From a virus, in IMG/VR virus record IMGVR_UViG_3300046543_001038, positions 1-36,900 of that record: a stretch of 36,900 bases of DNA, one strand, 5' to 3'. Of this stretch, positions 31,680 to 36,900 are shown in pieces. Below the pieces are notes generated by a model that was given only the letters and a program-made list of their open reading frames with translations, had not been told where the DNA came from and did no database searches. A program made the position numbers and the translations under genes. Numbering within the stretch: position 1 is the first letter of the stretch; each line of letters starts with the position of its first letter.

Positions 31680-32495
31680 GTGATTCGGCCGGTCAAACCA
31701 GGCGGGTGGTCCCGCCACATGAGCCCCTCCGCCGCGGAGCTGGCGCAGATAGACCAGCGCCTCGCGGCCCAGGGGCTCGACATCTCCCCCGCGGGAGATA
31801 CCGCAACCGGCACGCTCTCGCTCCTGCACGACCCAGTGCGGGTAGGCGTGACCCCGAAGATGACGGGGTCGGTCTCCGTCGCGGCGGGGACGCTAGGCAC
31901 TGGCCCGGGAGGGGGGACCCTCATCTGCACCGGATCCACTCCCACGTACACGGTGGCGAGGACGAGGCGCGTCCGCTTCTCGATGCTCGAGCTGGCGCGC
32001 TCCTTCCCGAACATCTCGGGGGGCGTGATCCACCAGGGCAACACCCCGGTGGTAGACCCCGCCTCAGGGGGCATCACGCAGGCCCCGTCGAACGCGCCGG
32101 GCTTCGCGGCCTTCCCGGACGCTCAGATCACGCTCCCGATCTCGAAGCCCCACCACCGCGCGACGATCACCTCAGTCGCGCTCTACTTCTTCTTCCCGAT
32201 CTTCTCCGGCGTCATGTTCGGCGCGTCGGGGCAGATAACGCTCCAGCGGATCCACAACGTGACGGGGGCGATCACTTCCTACGGACCCTCCACCGCGGTC
32301 CCGACCGTCCCCCAGAACCAATTCTCTACCGCCTATGCGGCGACGATCTCCGGGCTCGCTGTCGTCGTCGACCTCACCACGTACGTCTACCGGATCGTGC
32401 TCCAGGACATCAAGACGACGGGCTCGGTCACGGTCGTCTGGACGGGCGGCGAGGTGAACTACTCCGGCATCGCGGACGAGGAGTTCTCTCAATGA
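31680..32495 (+). CDS. Tail appendage / fibre-type protein 1 (271 aa)
   Basis: First of three adjacent beta-rich genes of similar build. There is a short helical start (SPSAAELAQIDQRLAAQG), a Gly/Thr/Val-rich body and a C-terminal domain with PHHRATITSVALYFFFPIF and LTTYVYRIVLQDI. The third gene ends similarly (NTYVYVAKVTDDDI). GTG at 31680 gives 271 residues; ATG at 31719 is an alternative start. Its stop overlaps the next start (ATGA). A host-contact or fibre role is inferred from position after the gp48-like gene. Confidence 0.6.
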   Translation: MIRPVKPGGWSRHMSPSAAELAQIDQRLAAQGLDISPAGDTATGTLSLLHDPVRVGVTPKMTGSVSVAAGTLGTGPGGGTLICTGSTPTYTVARTRRVRFSMLELARSFPNISGGVIHQGNTPVVDPASGGITQAPSNAPGFAAFPDAQITLPISKPHHRATITSVALYFFFPIFSGVMFGASGQITLQRIHNVTGAITSYGPSTAVPTVPQNQFSTAYAATISGLAVVVDLTTYVYRIVLQDIKTTGSVTVVWTGGEVNYSGIADEEFSQ

Positions 32496-33340
32496 GCCTC
32501 TCCAGAGTGTGGCCCAACGGGTCCGCGTCGATGTACTCCCCGAGCGGGTCCCCGCAGCTCGAGTCGCAGGAGATCGCCGCAATCGACCAGAACATGCAGG
32601 CGGCGCTCGACAAGTCCTTCAAGGGGGGGACCGCCTACGGGACGATAACGCTCGGGGCGGGTGGGAAGGTCAGCCTCGACTCTCCGTCCTCCCAGTTCGT
32701 CGTCTCGGGGACCGGCGCGACGACCGCGACTGGCGGACGGATCAAGTGCGGGAACAACGACTTCCCGGTCCGCAGCGCGCCGGTGAACGTCCGGAGCTTC
32801 GTGAGCGCGGCCGAGATGTTCTCGAACCTGAACGGCTTCGACTCCGCCTTCTGGCCCGCGGGCGTGAGCCCGACTTGGAAGTGGTACGTCGATCCCGCTG
32901 GGAGCATCTACGCGGGCACCAACGCGGCGAAGACTCCGAACGGGGCGGCTATCATCCCCCTCACCCGTCTCTCGGACGGTCAGTCCTTCGTCGACGTCCA
33001 GGTGAACTTCCTCGTGAGCGCCAGTAACCGAGGAGGGGCATATCCTCCGGGAAGGTTCCCGGGCGCGAGGACCTTTCGCTACGACCCGTTCCTGAACGTC
33101 ACCACTCCTCTCTCAGACTGGACGTACTTCACGGCTCCCGTGAGCCTGATCGCATATCAGAACGGGGGGAACGCGAACCTCCTCACCGTAGCGGCTACGG
33201 GGACAATCGAAGTCTCGAAGTACCTCTACTTCGTCGCCATCCTCGACGAGGACTACGCGGGAGACGTGGTCGCGCTCTCGGCGAACGAGTTCGCCGGCGT
33301 GCAGCCGCTCACCACTTCCGTAGACCTCAGGTTCCAGTGA
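32492..33340 (+). CDS. Tail appendage / fibre-type protein 2 (282 aa)
   Basis: Its start, with SQEIAAIDQNMQAALDKSF, parallels the helical IDQ segment of the preceding gene. The body has TAYGTITLGAGGKVSL and the C-terminal strand KYLYFVAILDEDYAGDV, equivalent to the 'TYVY' strands in the neighbours. The protein is probably a trimeric or jelly-roll-type appendage subunit. Both ends overlap neighbouring genes by four bases. No precise family can be given. Confidence 0.6.
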   Translation: MSLSRVWPNGSASMYSPSGSPQLESQEIAAIDQNMQAALDKSFKGGTAYGTITLGAGGKVSLDSPSSQFVVSGTGATTATGGRIKCGNNDFPVRSAPVNVRSFVSAAEMFSNLNGFDSAFWPAGVSPTWKWYVDPAGSIYAGTNAAKTPNGAAIIPLTRLSDGQSFVDVQVNFLVSASNRGGAYPPGRFPGARTFRYDPFLNVTTPLSDWTYFTAPVSLIAYQNGGNANLLTVAATGTIEVSKYLYFVAILDEDYAGDVVALSANEFAGVQPLTTSVDLRFQ

Positions 33341-34689
33341 CCATCCCCACCAGTTCCCCCGTCTCCGTCCTCGCGGTGACCAACAACGCGGGCAGCGCGC
33401 AGTTCCAGACGAGCCCCGCGCACGGGCTCGCGAACCTGCAGATCGCCACCGTCGCGGGCTGCCGCAACGTCTCCGGCGCGCTGGTCGCGGGGTACAACGG
33501 GGCTGCGACCGTCACGGTGATCGACGCCTACAACTTCACGATCTCCGCCGCGTACGTGGGGGGTGCCCCCGGCTACTCCTTCGGGGGAGGAGTCTGGGCC
33601 ACGGGTGCGGAGCTGACCTCCGCGGAGCTGACCGAGTTCGACTCGAAGCTCGCCCTCCGCGCGACGGACAAGACGGGGGACGCCCTCTCCGGGCAGTACA
33701 CCCTCTCCGGTACTCCCGGGATCCTGATCTCGGACCCTACCGCGCAGGTCGTCACCAACTCGCCCGGATCCCAGATAGTCACCTCCGGCGCGGGCGTGAA
33801 GTACCTCCTCGGGGACGGGGACGACGTCGTCCTCGACCCTCCCCGGCCGCGGTCGATCTTTATCAGCATGACGGAGGCGCTGAACGAGTACGGCTCCGAC
33901 GCGATCCAGTTCGGGCAGCAGCTCGCCCCCGTGATGACCGTCCAGAGCAACAACACCAGCTCGACCCCGACGGTCTTCTGGCTCCCCCTCTCCCGCCTCC
34001 ACGACGGGGCGATTCTGGTCGCCGCGACCCTCTACTTCTTCCCGAGCCCCGGCTTCCCGGACCTGCCCCCGACGGTGATGCCGACACTCCAGCTCTTCCG
34101 GATGGACCCGAGCGCGGACGTCGCACTCACCTCCCTCGCCGCGAACGGACCCGCGGTCTTCCCGTTCCCCGCGAGCCCGAAGTCCTACGCGGAGACCCCG
34201 CCAGTCCCCGCGAGCGGCTTTGTCACCCCCTCCTTCCTCCTGATAGGGGAGACGGTCCAGATCGCGGCCGGGCAGCTCCTCGGTGACGCGGCGGGGAACA
34301 CGTTCAAGGTGAAGGTCTCCGGGAACTACACCGCGAGCACCCCCGTCCCCATCGTCGCGGTCGCACCGGCCACCGGGACGTTCTTCGCGGCGAATGGGAA
34401 CGACGCGGGGGGGACGGTCCTCACGTGGGCATCCGCCCCCTCCGGGCTGGGCCCCACCGCGACGGTGACCGCCGCCGGGCTCTCCGGGGGTCTGAACTCC
34501 TTCTACGCCCAGAAGCTCGTCTTTACACCCGACTCGAGCCTCTCGGTCATCAACCAGAACACGTACGTCTACGTCGCCAAGGTGACGGACGACGACATCA
34601 CCAACGCGAACGGCGGGGTGGCGGTCAACACCGCCTACGCCGGCATCCGACTCGACTTCGCGGGGATCACCTCGCTGGCCCCCCAGTAG
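33337..34689 (+). CDS. Tail appendage / fibre-type protein 3 (450 aa)
   Basis: The N-terminal 90 residues resemble phage fibre modules: FQTSPAHGLANLQIATVAG, then NGAATVTVIDAYNFTISAAY, the common 'aHGl..gd.v.i.g' and '..v.v.da.tFt..' pattern. The rest parallels the two preceding genes, ending with NTYVYVAKVTDDDITNANGG and YAGIRLDFAGI. It is the last plus-strand gene before palindrome copy 7; its stop TAG lies within the outer arm of the extended palindrome. GTG start overlapping the upstream stop. Confidence 0.62.
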   Translation: MTIPTSSPVSVLAVTNNAGSAQFQTSPAHGLANLQIATVAGCRNVSGALVAGYNGAATVTVIDAYNFTISAAYVGGAPGYSFGGGVWATGAELTSAELTEFDSKLALRATDKTGDALSGQYTLSGTPGILISDPTAQVVTNSPGSQIVTSGAGVKYLLGDGDDVVLDPPRPRSIFISMTEALNEYGSDAIQFGQQLAPVMTVQSNNTSSTPTVFWLPLSRLHDGAILVAATLYFFPSPGFPDLPPTVMPTLQLFRMDPSADVALTSLAANGPAVFPFPASPKSYAETPPVPASGFVTPSFLLIGETVQIAAGQLLGDAAGNTFKVKVSGNYTASTPVPIVAVAPATGTFFAANGNDAGGTVLTWASAPSGLGPTATVTAAGLSGGLNSFYAQKLVFTPDSSLSVINQNTYVYVAKVTDDDITNANGGVAVNTAYAGIRLDFAGITSLAPQ

Positions 34690-34713
34690 CTCATAAATCG
34701 ATTTATGAGCTAC
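34686..34713. repeat. Palindrome copy 7, extended to 28 bp
   Basis: The 18-bp core TCATAAATCGATTTATGA is at 34691-34708. Here the perfect symmetry extends five bases further on each side (GTAGC... ...GCTAC), giving 28 bp. It lies between convergent genes: the outer arms contain the stop codons of the plus-strand fibre gene (34687-34689) and the minus-strand lipoprotein gene (34710-34712). Confidence 0.9.
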
Positions 34714-34967
34714 GGCTGCATGCAGCACATCGCCCCGCCGCCCCTCGTATCGTCGCGGAGGCAGTCCCGGCCCGGGTCCGCGACGGGGAACTCCCCGGGC
34801 TCGCAGACGTAGTCGAAGGCCGAGGGCGTCGACTCGAACGCTCCCCCGTCCGGGAGGAGGCAGGGTCCGACGATCTTGCAGCCGCCCGAGGGGGCGGAGG
34901 AACCGGCTCCGGAGGAGCAGCCGGCCAGGAACGTAGCCACCAGCACCGCGGCGCAGAGGGTTCTCAT
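34710..34967 (-). CDS. Small cysteine-rich lipoprotein (85 aa)
   Basis: The start MRTLCAAVLVATFLAGCSSG is a textbook lipoprotein signal peptide with lipobox LAGC, so the mature protein would be lipid-anchored at its cysteine, outside the cytoplasm. The mature part is short, with further cysteines (GGCKIVGPC, DYVCEPG, RDCLRDD, MCCMQP) that may pair. The style, with 'PDGG' and a final Cys-Cys, resembles small secreted proteins of myxobacteria. It could alter the surface of a lysogen or infected cell, for example superinfection exclusion. Start chosen at 34967 for the signal peptide; a longer frame from 35024 is unlikely. No clear ribosome-binding site. Confidence 0.78.
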   Translation of the reverse strand: MRTLCAAVLVATFLAGCSSGAGSSAPSGGCKIVGPCLLPDGGAFESTPSAFDYVCEPGEFPVADPGRDCLRDDTRGGGAMCCMQP

Positions 34968-35023
34968 AGGACTGAAGGTAATTCTTTTTTCCCCGGATGC
35001 AAAAGAAAAGTTAGCCCCCATCA
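34968..35023. promoter_or_regulatory. AT-rich divergent intergenic region
   Basis: This 56-bp gap between the minus-strand lipoprotein and the plus-strand gene at 35024 holds an AT-rich patch with a run of six T and the stretch GCAAAAGAAAAG. Base composition suggests promoter material for one or both genes. No convincing -35/-10 pair can be assigned. Confidence 0.35.
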
Positions 35024-35806
35024 ATGTCCAGCATCTACACGCTCCCGCTCGCGCTCGACACGGGGGTGGACTACTCGAGCCCCGCCTTCCCGTGGTTCCA
35101 GGCGGACGGGGTGACTCCCCGGAGCCTGGTCGGCTACACGGCCCGGCTGATGCTGCGGGTGACCCGGAGGGACGTCCGGCCCCAGCTCGCGATCACGGAC
35201 GCGGCGAGCCAGAAGGGGAGGGTAGTCCTCGCGAACCCATCCCCTACGAACGGGCTCGTCACCTTCACGCTCACGCAGTACGGGCTCGCGTTCGTCCGGG
35301 ACCGCTCCGGGTCCTGGGACCTCCTCCTCGACTCGGGGGACGCCACCGCGGTCACGACGAAGCTCGCCTCCGGGACCTGGAGCCTCGAGAGGTCGGTCAC
35401 GGACGGCGCAGTCTCCATCCTCCCCATCACCACCGGAGCGGGCGAAGTGATCAACTTCTACGACCTCTCGTTCGCTGGAGGAGGCGGCTACACCGCCTCT
35501 CCCCAGGGGAACCAATTCACGATCCCGAGCGGGATCGGCAACAGCTCGGTCTCGGTCGACGCGACCGGCGGGGACGTCTACATGATCCTCGCCCCCGGCG
35601 CGGTGAACCGCGAGAAGAAGTTCATCACGATCGTCGGCGGGACGGGGAGCGCCTTCATCGAGTCGGCGCTCCCGAACCTCTTCGACCTCGCGAACGGGTC
35701 GAACAACCCGGGCGTGAAGGAGGTCTCCTTCTCGGGGACGGAGCAGACGTTCGAGTTCACCTGGTTCTCCCTCGCGAACGGCGGGCTCGGCGGGTGGTAC
35801 ACGTGA
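35024..35806 (+). CDS. Virion appendage protein (260 aa)
   Basis: The N-terminal 125 residues follow a pattern common in phage structural proteins: LALDTGVDYSSPAFPWFQADGVTPRSLVGYTARLMLRV, then GLVTFTLT, SGSWDLLLDSGD, KLASGTWSLERSVTDG. This describes a small beta domain beginning 'G.d....' and 'dl.Gy.a.l..r', seen near tail fibre and adsorption genes. The C-terminal half (SVDATGGDVYMILAPGAVN onward) is beta-rich and not recognised. There is no purine-rich ribosome-binding site; the leader is GTTAGCCCCCATCA. The stop overlaps the GTG of the next gene. Confidence 0.6.
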   Translation: MSSIYTLPLALDTGVDYSSPAFPWFQADGVTPRSLVGYTARLMLRVTRRDVRPQLAITDAASQKGRVVLANPSPTNGLVTFTLTQYGLAFVRDRSGSWDLLLDSGDATAVTTKLASGTWSLERSVTDGAVSILPITTGAGEVINFYDLSFAGGGGYTASPQGNQFTIPSGIGNSSVSVDATGGDVYMILAPGAVNREKKFITIVGGTGSAFIESALPNLFDLANGSNNPGVKEVSFSGTEQTFEFTWFSLANGGLGGWYT

Positions 35807-36900
35807 GGCGCCTAGCCATCTCGCTGGCGGCCCTGCTGGGGCTCCTGGGCGGCCTCTGGATCGTCTTCGGGGCGATCCCCTGCCTCCCGCTCCCCCCGGA
35901 CGTCCTCGACGCCTCTGCGGTCGATGCGGAGGCCCCCCGCAGGTTCGGCGCGGGCCAGACCCCGTCCCCCGCCTGCATCGTCTCAGACAACGGGGGGGCG
36001 TACACCGCGGCCATCCCGAACGGGATCACCGTCTCGCCGAACGACCCGATCGTCGTCAAGCTCGCCTCCTACGCGGGCGTCCGGTCGTGGTCCCTCACGG
36101 TCTTCGGGCTCGACGAACTCTCGACCGCCCCGGTCCTCTCCTACTCGGTGGGGCCCCCGGGCAGCTACTCGCTCACCTTCCCGAACGCGGCGGGGCGCGC
36201 GGTGCTCCTGCAGAGCGTCGTGAACGGCGGGGTCGACATCAACGGGGTGAAGCGGTCGTCCTACTCGACGACGATCGGGCTCTTCTCCCTCACCGCCTCG
36301 GGGCAGCGGGTACTCGCGACGGGGGAGACCTTCGAGACGTGCCCCGCGGGCTGGATCTGCGACTGGAACAACCAGCTCCGTGCGGTCGGCACCGGGACCT
36401 ACGGGGGGCTCTACACGACCAATGCAGGTACCCTAGTCCTGACCACGGGGCTGACCTACTACCAGGCGACCTTCGACACAACATTCTCGACCGCGAAGAA
36501 CACCTCGACATCCGCGAATGGGGTCAAGGTGCTGGCGGCTGGTCCCGTACTGGTCTCCGCGGAAGCGTCCTTCCACACGGGGGCGTCCTCGACGTCCCTC
36601 ATCTGGACGATCTTCAAGAACGGGACTTCCGTAGCGGGTACGAACGGGATCGAGAACACGTTTGGGTCGAGCGCATACTCCTCCACGTCGGTGCAGATCA
36701 TCGACACCGCGTCAGTGAACGACGTCTACACGCTCTGGGCGACCGCCTCGAGCAACACGATCACCGCCACCTACGTCGCTACCCTCACGGTCACGGGGCT
36801 CGGGACCCTCCAGGGAGTCGCGGGTCCCGCGGGACCGCCAGGTCCCCCGAGCGTCATCGGGGGAGGCTCCTGCGGCGCCCCCGTCTCCGGCGCGCTCGTG
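35803..36900 (+). CDS. Signal-anchored appendage protein with collagen-like segment (3' truncated by window)
   Basis: GTG at 35803 overlaps the upstream stop, and the frame stays open for 366 codons to the window end. The N-terminus is hydrophobic (RRLAISLAALLGLLGGLWIVFG), a signal or anchor, followed by a Pro-rich piece. The body is Thr/Ser/Gly-rich and beta-like. Near the end of the visible part comes a collagen-like run, GPAGPPGPPS, at about residues 340-350. Collagen-like runs are common in phage fibres, where they hold trimers together. A fibre with an N-terminal membrane segment is unusual. The product may be exported, or the hydrophobic start may bind another tail protein. Confidence 0.65.
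   Translation, partial: MRRLAISLAALLGLLGGLWIVFGAIPCLPLPPDVLDASAVDAEAPRRFGAGQTPSPACIVSDNGGAYTAAIPNGITVSPNDPIVVKLASYAGVRSWSLTVFGLDELSTAPVLSYSVGPPGSYSLTFPNAAGRAVLLQSVVNGGVDINGVKRSSYSTTIGLFSLTASGQRVLATGETFETCPAGWICDWNNQLRAVGTGTYGGLYTTNAGTLVLTTGLTYYQATFDTTFSTAKNTSTSANGVKVLAAGPVLVSAEASFHTGASSTSLIWTIFKNGTSVAGTNGIENTFGSSAYSSTSVQIIDTASVNDVYTLWATASSNTITATYVATLTVTGLGTLQGVAGPAGPPGPPSVIGGGSCGAPVSGALV

Noticed and set aside
1440-34713. The repeated palindromes as a CRISPR array.
   Set aside because: Copies are kilobases apart with genes between them, not short spacers.
1440-34713. The palindromes as intrinsic terminators.
   Set aside because: An AT-rich self-complementary core has no loop-friendly GC stem and no following T-tract; most copies lie just before start codons. 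Copy 7 between convergent genes keeps the idea open only there.
34968-35024. Longer lipoprotein start at 35024 (about 19 extra residues).
   Set aside because: It would place polar residues before a complete signal peptide and overlap the divergent gene's start codon; ATG at 34967 gives a textbook lipoprotein.
1-36900. tRNA genes, insertion sequences, integrase or attachment sites.
   Set aside because: No cloverleaf-like segment, transposase, integrase or terminal inverted repeats were seen by eye; small or degenerate sites cannot be excluded.

Overview
The window is about 37 kb of a GC-rich genome of a tailed bacteriophage or prophage. It covers most of the virion module of a contractile-tailed (myovirus) phage. 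Relatives of Mu proteins recur: a gp29/DUF935-type portal, an I-type protease with a scaffold tail, gp36, MuF, a sheath, a tube, a DNA-circulation/gpN-type protein, a gpP-type hub, a gp45-type spike, a gp46/W-like protein, baseplate J and a gp48-like protein. No lysis, integration, repressor or replication gene is visible, so lifestyle cannot be judged. The secreted small proteins contain 'DGG'/'DAG' stretches, and one lipoprotein ends in a cysteine pair. This style is common in Myxococcota, so a myxobacterium-like host is a weak inference.

Layout on the plus strand: end of the large terminase (1-845); portal fused to a ParB-like domain (1470-3890); a secreted protein (4527-5150); a Nudix + capsid protease + scaffold polyprotein (5162-7576); two paralogous major capsid proteins flanking a decoration protein (7638-10707); head completion and connector genes including gp36, gp10 and MuF relatives (10812-15423); putative tail terminator, sheath, tube and tail-assembly chaperone (15445-20178); tape measure, circulation/hub proteins (20218-25016); spike, baseplate and appendage genes (25048-34689); further appendage genes running out of the window (35024-36900). 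Minus-strand genes are few: an HNH endonuclease (842-1417), a DUF2158 protein with a small partner (3891-4453), and a lipoprotein (34710-34967). Two more HNH genes, poorer in GC than their neighbours, sit among the baseplate genes on the plus strand (29008-29520, 31053-31676).

The most striking feature is a perfect 18-bp palindrome, TCATAAATCGATTTATGA, present in seven identical copies (starts at 1440, 4476, 10774, 15418, 20190, 25021 and 34691). All lie at gene junctions. Together they cut the virion genes into functional blocks: portal; protease and capsid; head completion; sheath, tube and chaperone; tape measure and hub; baseplate and fibres. It is very AT-rich inside a GC-rich genome. 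Two copies are the main recognisable element between divergent genes, with an identical 22-nt gap to the minus-strand start codon. It probably binds a dimeric protein as a promoter/operator, stoperator or partition-type site, but the function is inferred.

Other notable points are a canonical -1 slippery heptamer (CCCTTTA) in the tail chaperone whose shifted product is shorter than the unshifted one, a Nudix-protease fusion, a portal-ParB-like fusion, paired capsid paralogues, and virion-module proteins with signal sequences.
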